The notes below the pieces were generated by a model. That model searched no databases, was not told the origin of the DNA, and worked only from the letters and a program-made list of their open reading frames with translations. From an uncultured Bacteroidota bacterium (GTDB lineage Bacteria > Bacteroidota > Bacteroidia > Chitinophagales > Chitinophagaceae), in NCBI GenBank assembly GCA_946887345.1, contig CAMPKR010000015.1, positions 1-16,811 on the forward strand: a stretch of 16,811 nucleotides of DNA, read 5' to 3'. Positions within the stretch are counted from its first letter, which is position 1. Each line of letters begins with the position of its first letter. The translations under genes and the position numbers were made by a program. Positions 1-7,285 of this stretch are shown here, piece by piece.

Positions 1-71
1 ATATAGCAGTCTTTTTATAATTTTTCTCTATCTTGGCAGCGGTTTGTGTTTTTTATTTTTTGTTTTGACAC

Positions 72-104
72 GCCTGCTGTTTTTTACAGCAGGCTCTTTT
101 TTTT
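72..104 (+). terminator. Rho-independent terminator of an upstream gene outside the window
   Basis: A perfect 9-bp stem (GCCTGCTGT / ACAGCAGGC) with a five-T loop is followed by a T-rich tail. The T run is on the plus strand, so it should end a plus-strand transcript that enters from the left. No coding frame for that gene is visible in bases 1-71. Confidence 0.85.
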
Positions 105-110
105 AATAGA

Positions 111-136
111 ACAGCCGGCCATTGCTGACCGGCTGT
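111..136 (-). terminator. Hairpin downstream of the lipoprotein operon (possible terminator)
   Basis: An 8-bp perfect inverted repeat (ACAGCCGG / CCGGCTGT) with a 10-base loop lies 25 bases after the stop codon of the last minus-strand lipoprotein gene. It lacks a good T run on the minus strand, so it may be a 3'-end stabilising hairpin rather than a classical terminator. Confidence 0.35.
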
Positions 137-160
137 GGTTTTCCCAAAAAATTTTATTTT

Positions 161-562
161 TTAATCGCCTTCTGTTACGGGCACATTTATAGACAAAGTC
201 GCCTGCTGGGTGATCTCGTACGGTATGCCTCCTTTCACGGCCATGGCTATATCAGGATCGTAGCCGCTGCCAAATATGTAGTATTTGCCATTCCGCAAGC
301 CGGTAAAAGTAGCCACCGGCTTCCCCCCCTCCACTACGCAGACTGCCGATTCATCATAGCCGGCTGTATTGTCAGACGGCGGCACCGAGCTTTCATATTT
401 AAGATATATAGTGCATTGCTCTATGTTCTTGCTATGGTGCTGTGGAGTCACCTTCAGGATGGCAGCCCCACCCTTACCTGCTTTGTCTTTTCGCTTGGTG
501 CAGCTAAATGAACTGACCCCTGACATTAGTACCAGGACCAGCAATATATGGATTGTTCTCAT
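161..562 (-). CDS. Small exported lipoprotein of unknown function
   Basis: The 133-residue product starts with a hydrophobic leader (about residues 4-17) ending at FSC, which suggests lipidation at Cys21 although the lipobox is atypical. The mature part looks all-beta, with an alternating pattern around FTGLRNGKYYIFGSGYD (residues 86-102) like a small Ig/prealbumin-type sandwich. It holds two further cysteines (Cys50, Cys75) and a His-His pair (42-43) that could bind metal or form a disulfide; that is inference. It is the last gene of a tight minus-strand cluster, 12 bases after the YHS lipoprotein gene, and so probably shares its transcript and envelope location. I do not recognise a named family. 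The opposite-strand frame over the same bases has no leader or family match, so the minus strand is chosen. Confidence 0.75.
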   Translation of the reverse strand: MRTIHILLVLVLMSGVSSFSCTKRKDKAGKGGAAILKVTPQHHSKNIEQCTIYLKYESSVPPSDNTAGYDESAVCVVEGGKPVATFTGLRNGKYYIFGSGYDPDIAMAVKGGIPYEITQQATLSINVPVTEGD

Positions 563-574
563 AATAGCATCTTA

Positions 575-853
575 TTATCCTTTCTTACCCATGTACTTCT
601 CAGGCCTTGCATCGAAGGCTTGCTTGCAACCCTCTCCGCAAAACCACACGGTGTCTCCCTTATAAACCGAATAGTCGGTCCAGCTGGAGTCTTTTTCCAT
701 TTCACAAATAGGATCTATTTCCGCAGCGACCGCCGCCGCTTCACTTGTCTTAGCAGCGCCTTCAGTAGTTTGCTCTTCACTTTTCCCGCTCCCGCAGGCT
801 ACCGCAAATGGCAGTGCTGCTATAGTTAGTACTTTAATAATGTTGTGCTTCAT
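575..853 (-). CDS. YHS-domain lipoprotein (probable metal-binding)
   Basis: The 92-residue product begins with a lipoprotein signal whose lipobox AVAC places the lipidated cysteine at position 20. An Ala/Glu/Thr-rich linker follows, then a YHS-type domain (about 46-90): DPICEME, Y-KGDTVWFCGEGCKQAF and a terminal PEKYMGKKG. Cys50, Cys72 and Cys76 match the usual three-cysteine arrangement of YHS domains, which occur in copper and heavy-metal proteins such as the ends of P-type ATPases. The protein is probably anchored in the envelope and may bind Cu(I) or a similar soft metal; the metal is inferred from the family. It lies 5 bases after the MbnP-like gene and 12 bases before the unknown lipoprotein gene, so the three appear to be one operon. 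The start is the only ATG that gives a full signal peptide. Confidence 0.88.
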   Translation of the reverse strand: MKHNIIKVLTIAALPFAVACGSGKSEEQTTEGAAKTSEAAAVAAEIDPICEMEKDSSWTDYSVYKGDTVWFCGEGCKQAFDARPEKYMGKKG

Positions 854-858
854 GTTTC

Positions 859-1626
859 TTAATTACCAATCAAAGTTACGGAGATCATGTCAACATAGTT
901 ATCGGCAATTATCTTTGCATTAGCACCAGGCATATGAACGGCGCTAAATGTTGCAAAGTTGATAACCGTGGGGCTCTTGAATAGCTCAAGAACATCTGCA
1001 CTTAAATGCACGTGCGGTTCGTTGGCGTTTACTACCACGTCAGCCGGGAAAGCAAGGGTAATGGACCTTAATACACTGTTAGTGCCTGAGAAACCGCCCA
1101 TATGCAGCTGTACTCTGCCTTCTGACTGGGTAGATTGAGGGGAATTGCCCTCGAATTTCAGCATGATGTAGCCGGTGCTCCATTCCCAAAACATATCACT
1201 CGGGGTCAAGGCACCCGTCTGCGCTCCGGACACATTCCTTAGGCTATCTACCCCGATCATGAAAGTGATCGATTTGTAAGTTCCATCGGGAACATCATCA
1301 ATGTCAAATTCAAGGCTCGCCGGCTCGTTGTGCCTGAGCAGGTGGTAACTCTCCGGTTCTATAAACTGGCCCCCATCAGCATTATTCAATTTAATGTTGC
1401 TGATATAGTAGTTGAACTTGCTCACGGTAAACGAATCTCCATTCTGGTTGGTATACCAAACGTCATTGAGCACGAGGCCTTCTGTACCCACCTTATTACT
1501 GAATTCCAGTTTTACCGAACCCGTTGGGTTTACAACAGGAACTACCGGATCTTCTTTCTTCCTGCAGGAATTTAGACTTAAACTTAGCGCTATGGCACTT
1601 AGTATACTTAATGACTTCAATTTCAT
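859..1626 (-). CDS. MbnP-like copper-family lipoprotein
   Basis: The 255-residue product has an N-terminal signal with lipobox LNSC (Cys21), then a single MbnP-type beta-sandwich domain. Family-like stretches are FTVSKFNYYISNIKL (66-80), the aromatic motif MFWEWSTGYIMLKFEG (145-160) and QLHMGGFSG (173-181). Candidate metal ligands include His175, the HVH pair His205/His207 and His231. MbnP was described in methanobactin operons, where the partner MbnH, a diheme peroxidase-like enzyme, converts a Trp of MbnP to kynurenine; Trp147 or Trp149 would be the tryptophans to examine. No MbnH-like CxxCH protein is encoded in this window. It is the first gene of a minus-strand operon with the YHS lipoprotein, which supports a copper role. 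The MbnP-family assignment is firm; copper binding is inferred. Confidence 0.85.
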   Translation of the reverse strand: MKLKSLSILSAIALSLSLNSCRKKEDPVVPVVNPTGSVKLEFSNKVGTEGLVLNDVWYTNQNGDSFTVSKFNYYISNIKLNNADGGQFIEPESYHLLRHNEPASLEFDIDDVPDGTYKSITFMIGVDSLRNVSGAQTGALTPSDMFWEWSTGYIMLKFEGNSPQSTQSEGRVQLHMGGFSGTNSVLRSITLAFPADVVVNANEPHVHLSADVLELFKSPTVINFATFSAVHMPGANAKIIADNYVDMISVTLIGN

Positions 1627-1786
1627 TTTTCTGTGTGGTGTTTAAGTTGGTTAGCTACTTTTTGATCGCAACCGTTGCTGCTAAATGAGACCGGATATTA
1701 ATGCTGACCGTTGGTTCATGAGCTTTATCTTTCATATTTTTACATGCAGCAGACATTTACTTTGGCGGCTTATTTGTCATAAAACC

Positions 1787-1794
1787 CAAAAATA
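1787..1794 (-). promoter_or_regulatory. Candidate -7 element for the MbnP/YHS operon
   Basis: On the minus strand the bases read TATTTTTG, matching the Bacteroidota -7 consensus TAnnTTTG. No TTG or TTTG is seen at the expected 17-23 base distance, and the leader would be about 150 bases long, so this is tentative. The rest of the 1627-1939 interval is A+T-rich with no gene that I can support. Confidence 0.25.
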
Positions 1795-1860
1795 CGTTAA
1801 GAAATTTATAATGTTAAGTTAGAATGTAAACTTTCGCTATACATCTTCACGAATCGATAT

Positions 1861-1868
1861 TACATTTG
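1861..1868 (+). promoter_or_regulatory. Candidate -7 element for the thioredoxin-kinase operon
   Basis: TACATTTG matches the Bacteroidota -7 consensus TAnnTTTG exactly and would give a leader of about 65 bases before the ATG at 1940. The upstream half is weak (TTTC 25 bases before). A second near match, TAACTTTA at 1919-1926, is nearer the start codon. Either could serve; neither has a convincing -33 box. Confidence 0.35.
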
Positions 1869-1939
1869 AAAAAGCGATACTTAGATAGGGTAAAAAACGG
1901 CAGGCATCAGGCGTATTGTAACTTTACAACAAACAAATA

Positions 1940-2536
1940 ATGAAACAAGCTTTTGTAATTGCCTGGCTCGGTCTCATACTTGCTGGTATGTCGTACCTTT
2001 TTTGGCAGAACGAGTTGAAATATACTCTCCCAACGCCCGTGCCGCAAAAATACGCTCCGGTAAAGACCGGTGAAATCGTCGCACTTAAAACCGGTGTAAG
2101 AACGGATGCGAACAGGCCACTCTTCATTCATTTTTACAATCCTAATTGTCCCTGTTCAAAATTTAATATTCCGCATGTCCGCTCACTGATGAAAAAATAT
2201 GGCGACCGCATATCTTTTGCCGTAGTTGTGCTGAGCAATAAGAAATTCACAGAAACTGAGATAAAAGATAAATTCGGTGGCGATGTCCCTGTCTATTTTG
2301 ATAAGGAAATCGCGAATGCATGCGGCGTATATTCTACTCCACAGGCGGTATTACTGAATGAAGATAACAAGCTGTACTACAGGGGAAATTACAACAAGAG
2401 CCGCTATTGCACTGATAAGAATAGCAACTACGCCCAGCAGGCGTTAGATTCCTTCCTGGCACATAATAGTAAACCGATTTTTAACCACTTTGCACTTAAA
2501 GCTTATGGATGCGAACTACCCGACTGTCGCAAATAG
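1940..2536 (+). CDS. Membrane-anchored thioredoxin-fold protein with CPC motif
   Basis: The 198-residue product has one N-terminal hydrophobic segment (about 4-22), acting as an uncleaved anchor or signal, then a thioredoxin-like domain. Strand residues 61-66 lead into NPNCPCSKFNIPH (67-79), so the active site is CPC (Cys70, Cys72) instead of CxxC. The cis-proline loop is GVYSTPQAVLL (129-139), and a PVYFDKE strand lies between. Three more cysteines (157, 191, 196) sit towards the C-terminus. The pattern resembles the DUF6436/redoxin group of periplasmic thioredoxin-like proteins with CPC; the exact family is inferred. A CPC site could do thiol exchange or bind a metal as SCO proteins do. Its 3' end overlaps the start of the histidine kinase gene by 32 bases, so the two are probably co-translated and functionally linked. 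Confidence 0.85.
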   Translation: MKQAFVIAWLGLILAGMSYLFWQNELKYTLPTPVPQKYAPVKTGEIVALKTGVRTDANRPLFIHFYNPNCPCSKFNIPHVRSLMKKYGDRISFAVVVLSNKKFTETEIKDKFGGDVPVYFDKEIANACGVYSTPQAVLLNEDNKLYYRGNYNKSRYCTDKNSNYAQQALDSFLAHNSKPIFNHFALKAYGCELPDCRK

Positions 2537-4274
2537 TACAGTAACGAATGGAGCTTATAGTAGTTCCTACAAAGAAGTGCGTGCCTTTATGGACGACATA
2601 AAGAAACGCTCAGACAGTCTCATGAACTACTTCCTCGGCGGATTTTTTGTGGCGGGCTTGTTACTAGCCCAATTCTACGACACACAGGATGTAGCCTGGA
2701 GTGTTGGCGGACTATCGTTGCTGGCTTACTACTCAACAAAACTGATGCTGCCAAAATCCAACCTGTACCAGTACGTACTGAGTGGAGTATTCGGCATTTT
2801 CATGGCGCAGTTTATCTTCCAGATGCATGGCTTGTTCGAAATGCACTTCGTTGCCTTTATTGGCAGCGCAATCCTTATCACGTACCAGAACTGGAAACTG
2901 CAAATTCCGATAGCAGTAGTTGTAGTGGTACACCATGCTATCTTCGGCTACCTTCAGTTTATAGGCTATGAGAAGATATATTTTACGCAGCTGGAATACA
3001 TGGACCTTCAGACTTTTATTATCCATGCTATACTGGCGGCTATTATCTTCTTCATCTGCGGCCTTTGGGCACACCACTTAAAGAAATACAGTTCCAGCTA
3101 CATAAAACAGACATTTGAAATGGGGCGCCTGCAGGAAGACAAACTGAAAAAAGAAGCACTTCTTGCAATGAGTGAAAACCTGAAAATATCAAATGAGCAG
3201 CTGAATGAAGCCCAGCAAATGGCCAGCATAGGTAGTTGGATGTGGGACCTGGAAACTAACAGGGTTGATCGCTCAGCCGAATTCTATAATATCCTCCAGA
3301 GAACACCGGAACAAGTAAATAGTACACCGGAAGGCTTTCTTGATTGCGTACATCATGAAGAAAGAGAAAAACTGAATGACTATGTGAACCGCTGTATAGC
3401 TGAAGACTTACCATTCACTTATGAAGCAAGACTGGTTATACCTGACGGATCGACAAAGACGATCTTCGCGCAGGGAAAGGCCCTGAAAAATGAAGAGGGA
3501 AAGACTATACAGATGCATGGAACAATACAGGATATAACGAAGCGAAAGGCCTATGAGCAGGTACTGGAAAAAACCAACCAGGATCTTCGTAAGTCAAACC
3601 ATGAGCTCGATAAATTTGTATACAGCGTGTCTCACGATCTGCGGGCGCCGCTGCTGTCTATGCAGGGTATAGTGGAAATAACAGCTGACGAAACACAGGA
3701 AGAGCTCACAGCTACGCACATGCAAATGCTGAAAGGCAGCATACAGAGACTGGATAACTTTGTAGAAGAGATACTCAACTACTCACGCAATGCACGTAAT
3801 GAGTTAAAGAATGGCGCGGTCGACTTCAGAAAAATAATGGATGAGATAACAGGTGACCTGAAATATATGGCATCTGAAACAAAGAATATCAAGATAGATA
3901 TGGACATCAGGCAGGATAGCGACTTTTACTCTGATGAAGGCAGGATACGCGTAATAGTAAACAACCTCGTGTCAAATGCCATACGTTATCACAACCCTGA
4001 CGCCGAGCAACCTTTTGTAAATATCACTGCCCACCTGAACGGGCAGGCGAAAATAGTAATTGAAGATAACGGCATAGGCATACCGGAGCAATACCATCAG
4101 AAGATTTTCGACATGTTCTACCGCGTCTCAGAAAAATCACGTGGCTCGGGACTGGGGCTGTATATAGTGAAAGAAACCATTGACAGGCTCAGCGGCAACA
4201 TAGAGATAGAATCAAAACCGGGATTGGGAACTAAGTTCACGATCCATCTTCCTAACATGAACCAAATAAACTAA
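2505..4274 (+). CDS. Membrane-bound PAS sensor histidine kinase
   Basis: The 589-residue product (numbered from the ATG at 2505) starts with a multi-pass membrane domain of about six helices (42-205). This carries histidine motifs, FEMHF (His114) and HHAIFG (His143-144), resembling an integral-membrane sensor module seen in some chemoreceptors. A short coiled linker leads to a PAS/PAC domain (about 235-350, from MASIGSWMWDLE to GTIQDITKRK). HisKA follows with the H-box SHDLRAPL (His377), then HATPase_c with N-box NNLVSNAIRY (from 486), G1 EDNGIGIP (Asp521), F-box FDMFYR and G2 GSGLGLYIVKE. All catalytic boxes are intact. A TTG at 2490 and an ATG at 2589 are alternative starts; 2505 is preferred as an ATG overlapping the upstream gene. 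The signal is unknown; linkage to the CPC protein suggests redox or metal. Confidence 0.93.
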   Translation: MDANYPTVANSTVTNGAYSSSYKEVRAFMDDIKKRSDSLMNYFLGGFFVAGLLLAQFYDTQDVAWSVGGLSLLAYYSTKLMLPKSNLYQYVLSGVFGIFMAQFIFQMHGLFEMHFVAFIGSAILITYQNWKLQIPIAVVVVVHHAIFGYLQFIGYEKIYFTQLEYMDLQTFIIHAILAAIIFFICGLWAHHLKKYSSSYIKQTFEMGRLQEDKLKKEALLAMSENLKISNEQLNEAQQMASIGSWMWDLETNRVDRSAEFYNILQRTPEQVNSTPEGFLDCVHHEEREKLNDYVNRCIAEDLPFTYEARLVIPDGSTKTIFAQGKALKNEEGKTIQMHGTIQDITKRKAYEQVLEKTNQDLRKSNHELDKFVYSVSHDLRAPLLSMQGIVEITADETQEELTATHMQMLKGSIQRLDNFVEEILNYSRNARNELKNGAVDFRKIMDEITGDLKYMASETKNIKIDMDIRQDSDFYSDEGRIRVIVNNLVSNAIRYHNPDAEQPFVNITAHLNGQAKIVIEDNGIGIPEQYHQKIFDMFYRVSEKSRGSGLGLYIVKETIDRLSGNIEIESKPGLGTKFTIHLPNMNQIN

Positions 4275-4275
4275 T

Positions 4276-4722
4276 ATGTACCAGGAGAATAACGTTCTCG
4301 ACCTAGTAATGATTGTAGACGACACGCCTGTAGATAGGTATACAGCATCATATGTGATAAAGAAGCACGGTTTTGCCCGCGAGGTACTCGAGTTTGATAT
4401 GGCTACCAAGGCTATAGCCTACCTGGAAGAAAATAAGGACAATCTCAAAATGCTGCCCCAGGTAATACTGCTGGATATAAGCATGCCCGAGATGGATGGC
4501 TTCCAGTTCCTCGATCGCCTGGCTATGCTGCCGCAATGCGTAAAGCAAAGTTGCTGTATAGTAATGCTTTCCTCTTCGCTTAACCCCTCAGACCATGAGC
4601 GCGCTGAAAACAATCCCGTAGTGAAAAAATTCATTAATAAGCCATTGAGCAAGGGCTACCTGGAAGAAATAAAGCAGCTATACGAAAAAATGGCCGGGAA
4701 AGAGCAAAAAACAGCAGAATAA
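4276..4722 (+). CDS. Single-domain response regulator (CheY/Rcp-like)
   Basis: The 148-residue product is a receiver domain only, with no DNA-binding or enzymatic output domain. Acidic residues Asp15-Asp16 follow the first strand (VMIVDD), the phosphoacceptor is Asp67 in VILLDISMPEMDGF, the switch Ser99 is in VMLSSS, and Lys122 with a following Pro is in FINKPLS. These are all canonical positions. A charged Lys/Glu tail follows residue 137. The start codon is one base after the kinase stop codon, so it is almost certainly the kinase's cognate partner. Such stand-alone regulators often act by protein contact or as phosphorelay intermediates; the downstream target is not visible here. An opening MYQENN segment before the first strand is consistent with the chosen ATG. 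Confidence 0.93.
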   Translation: MYQENNVLDLVMIVDDTPVDRYTASYVIKKHGFAREVLEFDMATKAIAYLEENKDNLKMLPQVILLDISMPEMDGFQFLDRLAMLPQCVKQSCCIVMLSSSLNPSDHERAENNPVVKKFINKPLSKGYLEEIKQLYEKMAGKEQKTAE

Positions 4723-4755
4723 AGGCATTACAAACCTGAAAAACTGCAAATTCAC

Positions 4756-4763
4756 TATCTTTA
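4756..4763 (+). promoter_or_regulatory. Candidate -7 element for the small exported protein
   Basis: TATCTTTA differs from the TAnnTTTG consensus only at the last base and is 21 bases before the ATG at 4785. No clear -33 box is seen. The gene could also be read from the kinase operon across the 62-base gap. Confidence 0.3.
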
Positions 4764-4784
4764 CCCAACACCAACGGGATTGAA

Positions 4785-5282
4785 ATGAGGATTATTGCTA
4801 CGTTTTGGGTATTACTGCTTTCCACACAAATGAATGCACAAAATGACGATGGCCTGCGTTCTGCCAGGATGCTTCCGCTCGATACCACCATTACCGGAGC
4901 TATTGCCTTCAACAATGAATTGCTTTCATGTGCCCCGGGCTACAGTTTTAAGTTCGTAGACAAGGAATCGCCCAACGAACTGAAATACCTTTACGAACAT
5001 AGCAACCATGAAACGCTGAAAATTGAATATGCCTACAAACAAAAAGGCGATGACGGAGACGCAAAGCCCAAACCTCTTATTTTCGCCCAGAAGATAATAG
5101 CCGACAACGGCACTATAGCTTTGATCTACAACTGCATGTTTGGCGAGAACATTAAGGCCGAACAATTGGAAGCTTTCAGCGGAATGGGACGTGGCTTCGT
5201 GTTTCGCGAGCGCGATTATCACTACAGCTTAATGCCCGACGACTATAAGCCTGGTTATTGGGTGCTGACGTTCACGGAGTAA
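4785..5282 (+). CDS. Exported protein of unknown function
   Basis: The 165-residue product begins with a short signal peptide (hydrophobic residues 3-12, likely cut after MNAQ near residue 19). The mature part of about 146 residues has no motif I recognise. It is rich in aromatic and charged residues (KYLYEHSNHETLKIEYAYKQ, 67-86), has two cysteines in the mature part (49 and 117, the latter in IYNCMFGEN) and ends in YWVLTFTE. It is probably a small periplasmic alpha/beta protein. It lies 62 bases after the response regulator on the same strand and has its own possible promoter, so its membership of the signalling operon is uncertain. No sign of frameshift or truncation is seen. The opposite-strand frame over the same bases lacks a leader and is rejected. 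Confidence 0.75.
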   Translation: MRIIATFWVLLLSTQMNAQNDDGLRSARMLPLDTTITGAIAFNNELLSCAPGYSFKFVDKESPNELKYLYEHSNHETLKIEYAYKQKGDDGDAKPKPLIFAQKIIADNGTIALIYNCMFGENIKAEQLEAFSGMGRGFVFRERDYHYSLMPDDYKPGYWVLTFTE

Positions 5283-5395
5283 GTGGTTTTCTTTTAATAT
5301 CTGGCATGGCATTATCCTTCCAAAAATATAAATACAAGCAAAATCCAGTACAGGCAAGGCTTTCAGCAAAATGTGGAAAAACACCTAAAAAATCT

Positions 5396-5425
5396 TTTGT
5401 AAAAAACGGGATATGCTTATCTTTG
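5396..5425 (+). promoter_or_regulatory. Bacteroidota-type promoter of tRNA-Lys
   Basis: TTTG at 5396-5399 and TATCTTTG at 5418-5425 are separated by 18 bases, matching the Bacteroidota primary sigma factor pattern TTTG-N17-23-TAnnTTTG. The predicted transcription start is near 5431, about 20 bases before the tRNA. The rest of the 5283-5395 gap contains no gene. Confidence 0.75.
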
Positions 5426-5451
5426 CGTCCCGCTCCGCAAGGAACATTGGA

Positions 5452-5524
5452 GATTTCGTAGCTCAGTTGGTAGAGCAATACACTTTTAATGTATGGGTCT
5501 TGGGTTCGAGTCCCAACGGAATCA
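5452..5524 (+). tRNA. tRNA-Lys (anticodon UUU)
   Basis: This 73-base gene folds as a complete cloverleaf. The acceptor stem is GATTTCG with CGGAATC (one G-U pair), the D stem GCTC/GAGC, the anticodon stem ATACA/TGTAT with loop CTTTTAA (anticodon TTT at 5485-5487), and the T stem TTGGG/CCCAA with loop TTCGAGT. The discriminator base is A. The CCA end is not encoded, so it must be added after transcription. A strong promoter lies upstream and a hairpin terminator downstream, so it is a single-gene transcript. Confidence 0.97.
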
Positions 5525-5532
5525 CAAAATTT

Positions 5533-5557
5533 GAAAGCCGCTACAGTAGCGGCTTTC
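5533..5557 (+). terminator. Hairpin after tRNA-Lys
   Basis: A perfect 11-bp stem (GAAAGCCGCTA / TAGCGGCTTTC) with a three-base loop starts 8 bases after the tRNA. The tail is not a long T run, so it may mark a processed 3' end. It resembles the hairpin at 7316-7343. The remaining gap to 5706 holds nothing that I can support. Confidence 0.65.
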
Positions 5558-5706
5558 AGCGTTGTATCCTGATTGGATATCGAACCGCGTTAAATTTCAT
5601 TAATTTGTGTGGGTTATTTGCCTGAATCAGCATCAATTTTTAATATTGCTACATCTTGGAAATTTGTCTCTTTATGTAGGAAATGGTGAAGAAAAAATAT
5701 AAGCAT

Positions 5707-7215
5707 TTAACGTTCGTCAAATCGAAATTTAGCAATAGACCCATCTTGCTTACCTCCATTATAAATGTTCTTTGCTGGGAAGACTGTTGACGATGTTTCG
5801 CCACCAATGAGGATGTTGTCGTACACGTCCACACAGAGCGTACGTCCGTAATCTATATCTTCACCGCCAAGAAAGCTAAAGTATAATAGCTGATTAAGGT
5901 CTTTATCAAAACAAGCGATTATTTGGTCTGCCTTACTTTCTGTATTGTTTGTAAACCCGCCATCTGGCACTGGAATTTCTTTAGAATAGCTACTACCACC
6001 ACAATAAATATCACCATTTTTATTAGTACATACTCCCTCCAATCCTTCACCAGCACTACCACCAAAATAAGTTGCTGCTATTAGTTGGGTACCGTTACCA
6101 GATAATTTCGCAATAAATCCGTCAAATGGATAATTTGTACGTAAACCACCATTAATTCCGCCGCTCCCTCCATACTTCATTTGATAAGCATCTGGTGTAA
6201 CAGGGAAATCCTGAGATGATGTAGTAGCGGCTACAATAATATTATTATCCTTATCAATGGTGAGATTATGTGTTTCAGTTCCGTCAGAACCTGTCCCTCC
6301 TAGGTATGTGCCAAGCAACAATTCTGAACCATTATTGCTTATAGTAGCAATAAAGATATCTTCCAATCCATTATAGCTTTTATCGTAAGCCTGTTCGGAT
6401 ACCATCATATTTTCCGAGGTGGTTGTCCCGCATACGACAATATTCTGGTCCTTATTGATTGATATTGACGGACCTATAAAATCATTGCCATTACCGCCCA
6501 GGTATGTAGCCCATTGTACATTCCTGCCGTCCGTGGTAATTTTTGCAATCACTCCTTCATATCCCTTATGTCTCTGCTTCTGCAGTGCATTTTCAGTAAT
6601 ATGGATATAATCAGCGGATGCTTCGGTAGCAATTATATATATATGGCCATTACTGTCGATAGCCAAATCTCTTATAAATCCCCTGTCAGGAGCACCAAAA
6701 TAGCTACACCATACAAGTTTTGAACCATCCGTAGATAATTTGGCCACGAAACCATCCTGCTCACCATATAGCTTATTTGCATTGGTATCTCCAGCGAATG
6801 ATCTTTGAAAAGCATATTCGGTACATGGCAACCCTTTTCCTGCTCGCCCGGCAATATATACATAGCCATTCTTGTCAACTTCAATTGCATAAGCCCTGTC
6901 GTATTCAGGACCTCCTAATAGTGTTGACCATATTAGTTTACCCCCGCTGTCGAATTTCATTACGAAGGCATCCATTATGTGAGTTCCCCCCTCATTCAAT
7001 TTATCAGAATAAGCTCCGGTGGTTGTAAAAAAATCAGACGAAGATGTTCCTCCTGTTATATAAATATTGCCTGAATTATCCGTTGCAATATCACGAACCT
7101 GCTCATATGCCTTACCTCCGATATAATATCCAAAATCTAAGTGGTATGTTTTTTGCGCAACCAGACCATGATTAGTATACAATGCAATGACGAGAATTAT
7201 CAAAAAACGAACCAT
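5707..7215 (-). CDS. Exported SBBP-repeat beta-propeller protein
   Basis: The 502-residue product has a signal peptide (hydrophobic 4-17, likely cut near GLVAQ) and then seven SBBP-type repeats. Each has the form [YFL]-x-G-G...DNxGNIYIxGxT...P-xxAY, with GG motifs opening the repeats (for example YIGGKAYEQ, LLGGPEYD, YLGGNGND, YLGGTGSD, YFGGSAGE, FLGGEDID). Seven repeats fit one seven-bladed beta-propeller; that is inference. Many Bacteroidota SBBP proteins also carry a C-terminal type IX secretion sorting domain, but this one ends shortly after the last repeat at FRFDER. It is therefore probably periplasmic or released another way. The gene stands alone between tRNA-Lys and the Arr operon. 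Two sampled 60-base lines gave about 37-40% G+C, against about 47% in the amidohydrolase gene, consistent with recent acquisition. The ligand is unknown. Confidence 0.88.
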   Translation of the reverse strand: MVRFLIILVIALYTNHGLVAQKTYHLDFGYYIGGKAYEQVRDIATDNSGNIYITGGTSSSDFFTTTGAYSDKLNEGGTHIMDAFVMKFDSGGKLIWSTLLGGPEYDRAYAIEVDKNGYVYIAGRAGKGLPCTEYAFQRSFAGDTNANKLYGEQDGFVAKLSTDGSKLVWCSYFGAPDRGFIRDLAIDSNGHIYIIATEASADYIHITENALQKQRHKGYEGVIAKITTDGRNVQWATYLGGNGNDFIGPSISINKDQNIVVCGTTTSENMMVSEQAYDKSYNGLEDIFIATISNNGSELLLGTYLGGTGSDGTETHNLTIDKDNNIIVAATTSSQDFPVTPDAYQMKYGGSGGINGGLRTNYPFDGFIAKLSGNGTQLIAATYFGGSAGEGLEGVCTNKNGDIYCGGSSYSKEIPVPDGGFTNNTESKADQIIACFDKDLNQLLYFSFLGGEDIDYGRTLCVDVYDNILIGGETSSTVFPAKNIYNGGKQDGSIAKFRFDER

Positions 7216-7285
7216 TTTGTAGACACTTTATGCTAAAGTATATATTTATTTAGTTAGTTTATTAACCTTAAGTCAGTTAAGAACT

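Noticed and set aside
122..511. Plus-strand frame of 129 codons at the left edge
   Set aside because: It overlaps the minus-strand lipoprotein gene, which has a leader and operon context; the plus frame has neither.
2490..2504. TTG start for the histidine kinase gene
   Set aside because: An ATG five codons later in the same frame is more likely and still overlaps the upstream gene.
5413..5625. Open frame across the tRNA-Lys gene
   Set aside because: It runs through the tRNA and its hairpin and is explained by them.
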